64,000 bases of DNA, taken from the NCBI RefSeq assembly GCF_000224145.3, contig NW_004191386.1:1-64000 (forward strand). The letters run 5' to 3'. Made by a program: the position numbers and the translations under genes. Positions within the stretch are counted from its first letter, which is position 1, and the number at the start of each line of letters is the position of its first letter. Below, piece after piece: positions 22,301-32,345 of this stretch. Under the pieces are notes generated by a model. The model worked only from the letters and a program-made list of their open reading frames with translations. It did no database searches and was not told where the DNA came from. This DNA is from Ciona intestinalis (taxonomy: Eukaryota > Chordata > Ascidiacea > Phlebobranchia > Cionidae).

Positions 22301-24890
22301 CTTCAATTCTAACATGATCAAGCCTGTTTGAACATTGATGCCATATCTTGTCACATTGTTTGCATTGTTTGTTGTCGCATGTCTTGCAATGCAACTCTGC
22401 TTGCTTCTGCCCACAAACCACACATAAGTCATCCAACATTGTGGGCGATGCACGTGGAGAACCTGNNNNNNNNNNNNNNNNNNNNNNNNNNNNNNNNNNN
22501 NNNNNNNNNNNNNNNGCTGGCACGAGGTGTAAACCCGTGTGATAACGACTGTCGCTTTCTGGCCACGCGAGGATAAAGTAAGTTACATTCATTCATTCAT
22601 TCAGGCATGTCTTGAAATAAAACCCCAAAACAACATCAGAAAATTAGCTCCCCCAAAAAAGAATAATTTTAGCAAGTTATAAAATGAAAATTAACTCCCC
22701 ACAAATACACAGGTTCACTATATTTACAAACCAATGTTTCTCCGTAGCACAGTATCCGTTGTATTTCTCATGTTTAGTGAACTTGCTTTTACAGCTGGGG
22801 ATGACATCTGGTATATATATATAAATATATTAAAGCTTAAATATGGAACCAGGGGTGTGTTAAAATATTACCAACAATTGATAATATTCAAAAGTGCAAA
22901 CATATCCAAACGTAAAGTTATAATATAGTACAGTTGGGTAGGATGGAAGCTTTTTGCACAAAATGTCCAAATATCCTGATCATGTTTTAAACAACTAACA
23001 ACGGTCTATAGGAGTCGTGAGGATACGGTTTTAAATTTTTTTTATGTTTTTGTTTACTACGAAATGGGACAAGAAAATAAAATGAACGGTGTCCCATCTT
23101 CCCCACCATACATTGTCAACTCACCTTGCGTGGAGGTTGCCTGTAGGAGTTAATATCTTGTGGTTTAGGATGCTCGGCCTGAAAATTTAATTCATGACGA
23201 TTATTTTGGTTCGTGATGAATGTTAATACGTTACCATTAATACTTTCGTTTCATAGAAATTGATTTAAGTTAAATCCAGTTAAAAAAGCAACTGCAAAAT
23301 CTCGTAAGAAAAAAAAAACGTGCATAGATATATATTTGCATTCATAAAAAATTTTAAAACACAACTTACATTGTCAATGAGCAATAACTCAAACTTGAGC
23401 AATATGATATCCGATGTTACCATCACCACGTTATTTATGTCAGGTTCAATCACATGGTTGGGAAAAGATAAACCGTCTCTCACTGGTGTGGTGTAGCCCA
23501 TCAAGTTAAGGATATCTCTGGCACCCTGTGTGGTAGGACATGATGAATGTTATCATTAAATATAGATGTTATAGGCCTGGGGTTGTAGAGTGGGCAGCAA
23601 ACCCTGGAATTTTGTGTACCACATCAATCAGTAAACATTAATTTATTTTACAGGATTGTTGAACTATCAATACTTTTATTGATTTTATAATAACTAAATA
23701 AATATTATAAAAAAAATACAAAACATGATTGGATCTCAAAATGTACAGTCCTGAACTTTTAACCAAATGATAAAATGTGATACAGTTACATTCTCCTATT
23801 TAAACTCTGAACAATTTAGCTTTGAAGGTAACCAAGGGTAATACAAGCTGTTAGAGTATTTCCTCATAGGACCTGATCAACATAATTATAATATCGCATA
23901 CCACACTTCAAACTCACTAATCACTAGGCTAATATATTGTTGTAGCGGTTGCATTATGGTTTACTGCAAGCGGTAAACTGAGGAATGAACACGAGATGCA
24001 GTATTTATAGGGCATAGGAAAAAATAAACGTAGGAAAAAGGCACTTGTGTACGCTTCGGCACACACATGAAGGGCCGCCACATTGTAGCTTAATTTACCT
24101 TAATTGTATCAACTTTGGAGTGAAATATTTGGTTTGAAAAGCGAACAACTCTCCATTGTGGAGGTTTCTCATCTTTAATCAAGTTCTTCCCATATTTCTC
24201 AAGGATTCCCAAACCAACAGTTAAGTCAGTGACATACGCCTTGAAAAATACAAATTGTTACAACATAAACATACAAAAAATATATGACAAAAAAGCTTTA
24301 TGCAAAAAGGCGTTATAACACGGGTGTTTTGTTTCATACACCGCGTGTCAGCTTACGAGTTACCATGTATGCAACTTATTTATTCACGCATGGCAGGCAA
24401 CGACAGTCGTTATAACACGGGTGTTCTGTTTCATACACCTCGTGCCAGCTTACAAGTTACCACGCATGTAACTTATTTATCCTCGCATGGCGGGTAACGA
24501 CAGTCGTTATAACTCGGGTGTTCTGTTCACACCGCGTGCTTGTTTACAAATACCACGTATGCAACTTATTTATCCTCACAGGGCAACCACAGTGATTATA
24601 GCACGAGTGTTCTGTTTAATACACCTCGTGCCAGCTTACAAACCACCACTTGTACAACTTTGTTGGTAGTTAAACTTAAAAGTTTTATTTATAAATTCAA
24701 AATAATTAATAATTACCTGGCAATTATCCTGCAGAAACTTGACAACATTGACTTTGAAATATCTCGATGTCAAACTACTTGAATTCCTCAATATTTTATT
24801 AACATGACCAAAAACTTCCGCACTTTTTGCTTGGCCAACACGGACGCGTTGGAATAAAGTATTTTGTGCTGACTGTAGTTCAGATGTCAT
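13304..24890 (-). CDS. RNF31: E3 ubiquitin ligase RNF31/HOIP (LUBAC catalytic subunit), at least 22 exons
   Basis: HOIP builds Met1-linked ubiquitin chains in NF-kB and innate signalling. Exons: 24890-24717, 24239-24099, 23525-23370, 23178-23125, (gap)22462-22157, 22023-21046, 20780-20687, 20377-20149, 19808-19662, 19174-19073, 18672-18537, 18163-18105, 18041-17948, 17823-17687, 17246-17055, 16560-16462, 16027-15959, 15671-15530, 15378-15260, 14802-14635, 13958-13851, 13498-13304; about 1,300 aa (human 1,072). Order: N-terminal PUB ([19 protein letters not shown]), Cys finger (CVVC..CKTC), QH-rich insert, UBA-like region, RING1 (ECKICFKNF), IBR, RING2 with catalytic-type Cys in GGCIHFKC, and LDD ([25 protein letters not shown]). 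All junctions keep phase except exon 4 to 5, which spans the assembly gap. NZF fingers were not found. Confidence 0.93.
13558..13725 (+). mobile_element. SINE fragment (head and body, no 3' module)
   Basis: tRNA-like head (AGTGGTTTAAGCACTC) and body (CTACCATTGTGGGCGTATG, GGCAAGACACTTA, AACCCGGTGGTAACCAATGG) ending at the GCCATAC step, inside RNF31 intron 21. Diverged from the 11001 copy. Confidence 0.65.
13991..14138. mobile_element. hAT-type nonautonomous element (MITE), 148 bp, with 8-bp target duplication
   Basis: Terminal inverted repeats CAGTGGCGCAGCCAG / CTGGCTGCGCCACTG are perfect over 15 bp. The flanks AACATGAT at 13983-13990 and 14139-14146 form a perfect 8-bp duplication, the hAT signature. 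The interior is C/G- and A/T-run rich and noncoding. It sits in RNF31 intron 20. Perfect ends suggest recent insertion. Confidence 0.93.
17284..17440. repeat. two units of the ~96-bp tandem repeat family
   Basis: Two consecutive units containing TATGGG(T/C)(G/A)AGG, GAGGCACGCCATGGGACCTG, TTGGCCCATTACCCC and GCACATTCTATTCTATAT, in RNF31 intron 14. The same unit occurs in a three-copy array at 57613-57900 and singly near 46850. Confidence 0.8.
19289..19515 (-). mobile_element. second tRNA-derived SINE family, antisense
   Basis: Read on the minus strand the head is CTTGGTGGTTAAGTGTTTCT, then AACCGAAGGGTACCGGGTTC, a good A-box/B-box pair. It is followed by the body shared with the main SINE (CAGTGGTCACTAATGGG) and by the 96-bp-unit sequence (CCAGAGTTGG). 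This copy links the SINE and the 96-bp repeat families. Relatives lie at 16290-16425 (-) and 27429-27625 (+). Confidence 0.7.
21170..21700 (-). repeat. coding QH-rich degenerate repeat in RNF31 exon 6
   Basis: In-frame low-complexity array in which variants of TNQHV, TNIQHV and YQH recur (about 16 QH dipeptides), interspersed with Thr, Ser and Pro. The DNA shows a recurring GTTGAT(T) core. It lies between the Cys finger and the UBA-like region of HOIP. Confidence 0.85.
22466..22515. other. assembly gap (50 N) inside RNF31
   Basis: Fifty Ns between exon 5 and sense SINE sequence (22516-22605). Exon 4 ends in phase 0, but the visible reading frame of exon 5 needs a phase-1 join at the edge of the Ns. 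The true exon boundary, or an additional exon, is therefore hidden. Fifty may be a nominal length. Confidence 0.95.
24297..24665 (-). repeat. SINE 3'-module array, ~4 units, antisense
   Basis: About four successive ~95-bp modules, each reading CGACAGTCGTTATAAC, GGGTGTTCTGTTT, CATACACC(T/G)CGTG and TTACGAGTTACCA on the plus strand. Diverged by several substitutions each. They lie in RNF31 intron 1. Confidence 0.8.
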
Positions 24891-25822
24891 ACTTTTCCAA
24901 CAAATTTGTTTTTACTTAAATAATTCATTAAAATTGGTTTAGCAAGTATTTCCAGTAAGCCCAAGTAAAAGTATGACAAAACTAAAGTAAATTCTAAAGT
25001 TATTAGTTATATAACGTTAAGGTGCTAGCGAAAAATCTCCTCCCCCCTAAGTTATCTGCTAACACTTTACTACTAACTACATAACTTAACCTAACTACCA
25101 AACTCGTTTAGTTTTCAAATATTAAATTTATTATACTTGTATGTTTTCAACTGTCTAATAACCAAACTTGTTTTATAGTCAAACACTTTATATTATTTGA
25201 ATAAACGTTTATAAAGCAAACACGACATACCCACGCAAGCTATACATTCATTTACTTACGTTATAAAAAGTAAACAGAGTCAAATATTAGAAAAATAAAA
25301 ACTCAAAATGCGGAACATAATAACAAACTGTAGGGAAATTCCCATCAAGGTAGTTTAGTACACAGTATGCCCAACAACATTGGGAGAACATAGTTTTAAT
25401 GGGACCACAGACTATAAGCCCAAGTGTTTTTGTATCGTTCTAAATTCAAACACCCATTACATTTTTTGTTTTTAAAGCTAGTTAATGTAGATGTTTCTGC
25501 GACAATACGTCTTACAAGTTTAAATATTTTGATCACATTTTACTATATATAGTAGAGTGGGGAAAATGGGATATTTTTTATTATGCTTTTTCTCGTGACT
25601 CTAAAACGGTACTATAAGTTTTTTTATAGATATAGTACTGTGGAGTAAGTATACTAGATAATGCTCTGAAGTTTGAAGTATTTATTTTATGCCCGAAACA
25701 AGAAAACGCATTTTACTTCACACCGTATAAAACCTTGCGATCGTTTATTTCTGTATGGCTGACAATTTAGTTAGACAACCCGTTACAGTGACCACTGGTA
25801 AACGCTTTCTCAGTTAAATGTT
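24891..25822. other. intergenic, RNF31 promoter side to 3' end of the copper-protein gene
   Basis: Contains the RNF31 5' region, a MITE remnant at 25550-25660 and a SINE scrap at 25755-25810. No additional exon seen. Confidence 0.45.
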
Positions 25823-28800
25823 TTAAACAAATATAAATACATACCCCGACAACGATAGCTGAATAATAAATAAACCGAAAACCAAATAAAATGTAAAGGT
25901 ATTTACACGTTTAAACTGCACAGCCCGTTCCACAAACTTGGCTGATGTATTATAAATAAAACCAAGATCATTCTCTAACTCTGACACGAAGGGTGATGAG
26001 TGCCCGAAGGTCTCGCTGCTAAATGTTCGTTCCAAATCTTTGAGAAGAAGTTTCCAATCTCTTCTAGCAAGATCAAACGTGTCGTACTTATACCCGAACA
26101 ATTCTTGGTAATAATAAGAATTGCCGACGGTCCACGAGTCTTTGTTTAACGTGACGTAACTTGGGTTCATTGAAGCGTTACAGAACGGAGACATCGGCCA
26201 ATCCCAGGATCCAGAAATATCCGGACGGTTAAAAAAATTTAATCGTATGTCTTCCTAAAACGATAAGAGAATGAATGAATGTAACTTATTTATCCCCGCA
26301 TGGCGGGGCAACGACAGTCGTTATAACAAGGGTGTTCCGTTTCATACACCTTGTGCCTGCTTATGAGTTACCACGTATGTAACTTATTTATCCTTGCGTA
26401 GTGGGGCAATGACAGGCGTTATAACACGGGTGTTCTGTTTCATTCACCACCTTACCGTATAGGTAACTTTGTTGGTAATTGTAAAAGCGGGTAAAAGCAA
26501 ATAATTGCCCAATTCAATTTTAACAAGACATACATATTTTGTTCAGTGTTTCATACACCTCGTATATCCGCTTAAACGTATAGACAATTCATTGATGTTC
26601 ACGGGGTCGGGGAAAAATTATAAGAAGACACCCGTGTTATAACTCGACAGTGGGCATGGGGACCTATATATAACTCGACAGTGAGCATGGGGACCTATAT
26701 ATACCTCGACAGTGAGTATGGGGACCTATATATAACTCGACAGTGAGCATGGGGACCTTATAAGGTTGCAGAAAACTTTTTTTCGTCCAATCCTGTTGAC
26801 CCAGTAGCTCCCTCAAGCGACGAAACATCGCGTATAAACGATCTATTTGACTATGGTGAAGATAAAACATGGCGTCGAACGCTGAGTAGCCAATATTGCG
26901 CATACTGTATGTGCAGTTAGTTGTAACATTCTTGGATTTTACACAAGCACATTCGTGAATCTGAAATAATTGAATAAATGAACGTAACACTTTACCAATA
27001 CGTTGCATATGCTGACAATGACAGTCGTTATACCACGAGCGTTCTGTTCCATACACCTCGTGTCTGCTGCTTACGAGTTACCATGTCTGTAACTTATTTA
27101 CCCTCGCATGGGGGCAATGACAGTGGTTATATTACGGGTGTTCTGTTTCATACACCCCGTGTCAGCTTACGAGTTGCCACGCATGTAACTTTGTGCGTAG
27201 TGGTTTTCAAAATCACATTTATTAGTCAAAATTTTACCTGATCATGGGAATGTACAGAAATATCGTCAAACAGTTTATAATTCGGCATATTCAGTGCTTG
27301 TATAATGTTTCTGAGCATCAAACGTTGTTTTCTGTACCCTGCTTCTTCAACCATACGGTAATTGTACCTAGATAAGTAACATTAGTTAACATTATGGTTC
27401 GGAGTAAAAGACCAACTCTGGCCTAAATCTCAGTGGTTAGGCGCCTAAATCGCAACCGAAGGGTACCAGGTTCGATGCTCGAGACTGACACGCGGCGTAT
27501 GTGTCCTTGGGTGAGATACTTAACGGTAATTGTTCCAACCAAATGGTCGCTAATGGGCTGTAGCACCTTAGGTGTCAACTCTGGCCCGAACTTAAGCGTG
27601 TCACGCTATAGGACCTTCACACACATATACGATCTAACATTACCAGCATTGTAATTGCTAACCATTTGTAACTGTTACAATATTAAACACTTACAATGTT
27701 CTGTTGTTAACTGGAGCGTGACTTGGTATGTAAGTTCTATAGAATGGATTGGGAACATATTCCTTTAATATGGGATCATAAATGGTCGGGTTCTTCACTA
27801 AATCTGGAAGTCCTTTGTAAGTAGGATCCGTCCAATCCCAGTACGGAACTCCAAGAGTTTTGTTTTTCATGTGGCGAGACAAACCTGACCGCAACACGAC
27901 AGTTGTTAAAACACGGGTGTTCTGTTTCATATACCTACGTATATACTACGTATATGTGACCTTGTGGGAGATTTCTTTTCGGGTACATTCAAAATATAAA
28001 GTTCGTTTCGGTGATCATTTAGAGGTTGTCCAAATTTTCAACCATGCAGAAAAATCAATCACCCACAAAGTTACTAAGGTGGTAACACTATTAGCGGGCA
28101 CAAGGTGTACAAAACAGAACACCCGTGTTATAACGACTGTCGTTGCTCCACCATGTGAGGATAAACAATTTGCTTTCATTCTCACTCACCAAGTTCAAAC
28201 TGCACCATAATCAATCTATGCCATGGTAAAAACATAGGGTGTTGATGCCAGCTACAATGTCCTTCTCCATGTTCTTTAATACCATGTTTGTACCATGGGC
28301 ATCTATAAGGCCAGCCATGCCACTTTGCGATGCTCTGTTTAAAAGATCAAACTATTACCAAATAAAGAATAATTTCATTCATACTACGGTGGGGTAAGAT
28401 TAACTTTTGCGCATAATATCCCGAATTTTCTAATCGTATTTTAAACAATTATCAACGCTCTTTAGAGCAGTTGGTTATGTAATTCAGTAGATACACTTTG
28501 TTTACTATTAAATAGGAAATTTCCTTTTTAAAATCAACCGTTGTACAGAGTTGAACAAATCCTCTCCAGCTTACACCAACAGATTTTAACAGCTAGTAAG
28601 AAACAATTTACAAAACTTACGAGGAATCCGAATAGAGACCGATCTTGTTTTAATTTAGCGAACCCTTGAATGAAATCGTGAAGTTCGTCATCGCTCAGAT
28701 CCAAGAGGTTTTTACGAATTCGAAAATCTGAATTAGAATAAAATTATTAAATGTAACTTATTTACCCTCGCGTGGCGGGGCAATGACAACCAGATTGGTA

Positions 28801-30180
28801 ACAGCATCGAGCTTTGAGCCCCTGCACCGTTTGGCTACCAGAGCTTTAACCCGCAGTGCTAAGCTTATGTGATTTGTTTAGCTGCTACCAACATTATCCA
28901 ACGTTGCCAACTTACCCTTGGTAACTTTTGAACACGATCTTGATTGGCTACCAGCACCCACACATCTATTATTCGCAGATCTTCCTAACTTGGTCTTACA
29001 AAGTCGTTCTCTGTGTTGCACCCCACCCCACACAGATACAATGCATGAACTCCAACTTGACCAATCACCAAACCTGGCTGGATTGTCAACATCGTATATA
29101 TAGTAGGGTGGGGGAAGATGAAACACCTTTCATTATACTTTCATTATATCGTCCCATTTGGTAGTAAACAAAGAACATTCGAAGAAATAAAAAAAAAACG
29201 TTTTCTCACGACTCCAATGAACCGCTGTTAATTGTTTAATACACGTTCAGGATATTTGGATATTATATGTGCTAAAGGTGTCACGTCTTTCCCCACCCTA
29301 CTATATATAGAATATAATGCCCACAATTAATTAATGTAACTTATTTATCCTCGCTTGGTAGGGAAACGATAACACAGGTGTTCGTTTCATACACCTTGTG
29401 CGCACTTACAAGTTACCGCGCATGTAACTTAGTGGGTGATACTTTTATGTATGGCTGACAAAAACTCATTATTCGGGTTGGATGTTCGCCTTATCCAATT
29501 TTATCACATAAATACGTATAGTTTAAATTATAACTCACCTTTTGCACACGAACGTCGGTTTAGCGCAAGTATGTAACCTCTTCTACAAGTGCAAGCGCAA
29601 CACCCTGTTCTTACGAAGTATATTTTCCCTTGGTCGCAATTTAACAAGAAACAAGATTGATCTGAAAAATTAAATGGTTTTGATTAAAAAACAACTAGAC
29701 GGTTCTCTATTTTTGCCCAGCGCCAACCATATAGTACAGAGTTTGATTCGCTCATATCTTAACCAGAATATCTTTGTTTAGATTCGATGCATTCACCGCC
29801 TTCGATGTACGTGTTCTCTTACTAATAAATTGCCGGTCATGGAGAAGAAAAAATCAGCTACAAAATTACATAGGTTTTATTTTCTTTCATTCAATCATTC
29901 TCACTTACTTTTGCATTGGTTGTGTAGAAACGAATGCAACGCAGTTTTGGGCGGAACCGATTCAAAGTTGATGACGTCACCTTGTTCGTAGTTGCTTAAG
30001 TTGTTTGGTGAAATATGTGGATGAGGTGTATCTGCTGGTAATAAGAAGCTCAACCTTAGAAGAGAATGAATGTAACTTGTGACGGAGCAACGACAGTAGT
30101 TAACAATTACCTTTTTGAGATGACAAAGCGAATAATGACGTCATCAATGCAATGATGAAGTTGAAATGATAATACGTCAT
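25823..30180 (-). CDS. type-3 copper protein (tyrosinase/hemocyanin-like) with EGF-like and TSP1 modules and C-terminal membrane segment
   Basis: Exons: 30180-30111, 30034-29909, 29661-29539, 29077-28916, 28727-28621, 28334-28190, 27884-27695, 27367-27238, 26960-26757, 26254-25823; 562 aa, phases all match. Order: signal peptide (~1-22), Cys-rich EGF-like exon 3, TSP1 exon 4 (GDWSSWSSC), copper domain, final hydrophobic segment (FTFYLVFGLFIIQL). All six copper ligands are visible: CuA KWHGW, SWHQH, PWHR; CuB HDQIH and FYLHHSQIDR. SIAKWHG, VPYWDWT, PNPF and YIPSH make it look closer to molluscan hemocyanin units than to vertebrate TYR. Inferred product: a secretory-pathway, membrane-anchored phenol oxidase or O2-binding protein. 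Exon 9 has a weak GTCCCC donor inside a minisatellite, and the exon 7 acceptor abuts SINE sequence. Confidence 0.85.
26280..26475 (-). repeat. two SINE 3' modules, antisense
   Basis: Two modules in tandem (ATGGCGGGGCAACGACAGTC, then GTGGGGCAATGACAGGCG), in intron 9 of the copper-protein gene. A further pair is at 26970-27205 in intron 8. Confidence 0.75.
26641..26760. repeat. 31-bp minisatellite (~3.9 copies) spanning a 5' splice site
   Basis: Units start at 26641, 26672, 26703 and 26734, each containing ACTCGACAGTGAGCATGGGG then ACCTATATAT. On the coding (minus) strand every unit contains TATATAG|GTCCCC. The final copy overlaps the end of exon 9 (TATAAG|GTCCCC), so the array was built from the exon-intron junction. 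Confidence 0.92.
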
Positions 30181-31196
30181 TGTGACGTCACAAGCCAGTG
30201 TGTGTGTAATACTGGAAATAATTATTACGTAACAATTGTTTCAACTTAATTTTAGAATTGGTAACAAACAAACAATTTTTTCCAAATTCTAGAAAGAATA
30301 AATAAATTATTATAATCTATATCCTCATGGCGGGGCAACGACAGTCGTTATAACACGGGTGTTTTGTTTCATACACCTCACGCCGCATATAGGTTACCAC
30401 CCATGTAGCTTTGTGGGTGATCGTTTTTCTGTATAGCTGACAATTTGAACATCCCTTAAGGTTCAAACCATTGTGCCATAGCGGTAGATATTGATAATTA
30501 AAGCTTTCGGTGTTACACAATATGACCCCAAACTAACAAATGATATCAGCAACAAAAACTGCTCCTATGTAACTTAATCTAATATGCAAATATAAACGTA
30601 TATCATTGCTACCTGCATGAAAACCTTAAAATATAACATGGTCAACCACTTTTGAAAAACTATTGAATTGAAACAGTCTTGAACATATGGTATTACCAGA
30701 CACATAATATAACACGTAAAATACTCGACTCTATCTGTAATATTAGTCAAAGTATAAATCTTCGTCCCAAGCTCACAAATGAAAACAGAAAGTACTCGCT
30801 AACTTATTACAATATGTAAATATTCCAAAGGACAAACGGTACATGGAGGTATAGTTAGTAATACTTCCTAATCCCAACCAATGCTTCATTATTCCATGAA
30901 CTACCAATCCACAATTTAAATACACCAACGCTTAATTGGGATCTAATAAATGGGCACGAATTGGGAAATCAATTAATTGCATTATATAGTTGGGTGGGGG
31001 AAGATGGGGCACCTTTTTATTTTATTTTTGCGTCCCATTGGTAGAAAACCAAGAACATTCAAAGAATTATAAAACTGTATCCTAACAACTCCCATAGACC
31101 GTTGTTAATTGTTTAAAACACAACCAGGATATTTGGATATTATGTGCTAAAGGTATCCCATCTTACCCCCTATACTATACCACTTAAATAACCTCA

Positions 31197-31244
31197 CATG
31201 ATGCATGGCCTACTAAAGATATCTTTAGTAGGCCATGCATGATG
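31197..31244. repeat. 48-bp near-perfect palindrome
   Basis: The central 40 bp (31201-31240) is perfectly self-complementary, with half-site ATGCATGGCCTACTAAAGAT and no spacer. Extending four bases each side adds one mismatched pair. It is not part of the MITE that ends just before it. Confidence 0.95.
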
Positions 31245-31547
31245 ATAGAGTAAGACACATATTCGGACTACAATTTAATATATTTTTCATCCAAACATCA
31301 TATATAGTAGACTAGTAGAGGCATGTTGGGACACTTATTTATTCGGGCCCCAATTTAGTGTTGACAAAAAAAGTTACAGTATTATTCGACAGTATTCTCA
31401 CTGTCGAAAAAGATTTGTAACTAATTTTCTCCTACACGCATATGTAGCAACCCAGTTTTTTTACAAATCGAATACGTTTCCGATTTCTGTCGTGTTTTAA
31501 GGTTAATATTTAGAAATCAAAAACAACCAGAGTATATTTTATTCTCG

Positions 31548-31553
31548 TTTATT
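31548..31553 (-). promoter_or_regulatory. poly(A) signal AATAAA for the GWLGY precursor
   Basis: Exact AATAAA on the minus strand 43 bp after the stop codon, with a second at 31538-31543. Supports the 31.6-32.3 kb gene being real and oriented on the minus strand. Confidence 0.6.
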
Positions 31554-31595
31554 GAGGCAACATTCAATCTCGTCCTCACTGGTAGTTATTGACAC

Positions 31596-32345
31596 TTATT
31601 CGTCCTGTGCATTCTTTGGCATGTAGCCGAGCCATCCATCCTGTGCATTCGTTGGTTTGTAACCGAGCCACCCATCATCTACTGCAGCTGCAACTAAAAT
31701 AAGGTTTAAAATGGAAGAGTTGAAGCCAGAGTTTTAGGCAAGAGTTGGCTCATTACTCCAAACCATCAAGAGATTTAATACAAAATTGGCCAATTACCCG
31801 AACACTAAAAAAGTCGTTATAACACGGGTGTTCTGTTCCATACACCTCGTACCCGCTTACGAGTTACCACGGATGTAACTTTGTGGGTATTTGTTTTTCC
31901 TGTGTGGCTGACAATTAGGATTAACGACCAATGGGTTCAATAATCAAAACGTATTACCAAAATACCGATGTGTCAATTTCGATATATAGGGATGTAGCTT
32001 ATAATAATTATTCTAATTCCAACTTACTTTCATCTTCAATTTCAGTTTCGAAATCCGGTTGGCTGTTTTTAAAAATATTTTAAGTTAGCTTATAATAATT
32101 GTTAACAAATAGATTGACAACTAAATAACACGACATATAATTTTTATTCATCTCTTCGAAAACGATAAAGCAAGATCATATTATTTAAACAACGAAGAGA
32201 ATGGATTAAAAGTGACTAAGAAAACATGCTTTATCTCAAGAATATAATGTTACCATTAATTTAATGCTTACTCATCCAAAGAGACTCCTAAGACGACTTG
32301 AAGAGACATCAAGAGAAGAAGAGCAAAAACAATCTTTCGATCCAT
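31596..32345 (-). CDS. small secreted precursor with duplicated GWLGY peptide (68 aa)
   Basis: Exons: 32345-32272, 32062-32028, 31693-31596; phases 2 and 1 match exactly. The product starts MDRKIVFALLLLMSLQVVLG, a textbook signal peptide. An acidic middle follows (QPDFETEIEDE), then two near-identical tandem units, DGWLGYKPTNAQ and DGWLGYMPKNAQ, ending DE. No cysteines or dibasic processing sites. The layout (signal, acidic spacer, repeated short peptide) is that of peptide precursors such as antimicrobial, signalling or spicule/tunic peptides, but I recognise no family and assign no function. A poly(A) signal follows at the right distance. Intron 2 contains an antisense SINE. Confidence 0.75.

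Larger units (their letters stand above)
30181..31595. other. intergenic, copper protein to GWLGY precursor
   Basis: Holds an antisense SINE module with body (30325-30450), a full MITE (30985-31190), a strong palindrome (31197-31244) and a MITE remnant near 31300. No other exon seen. Confidence 0.5.
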
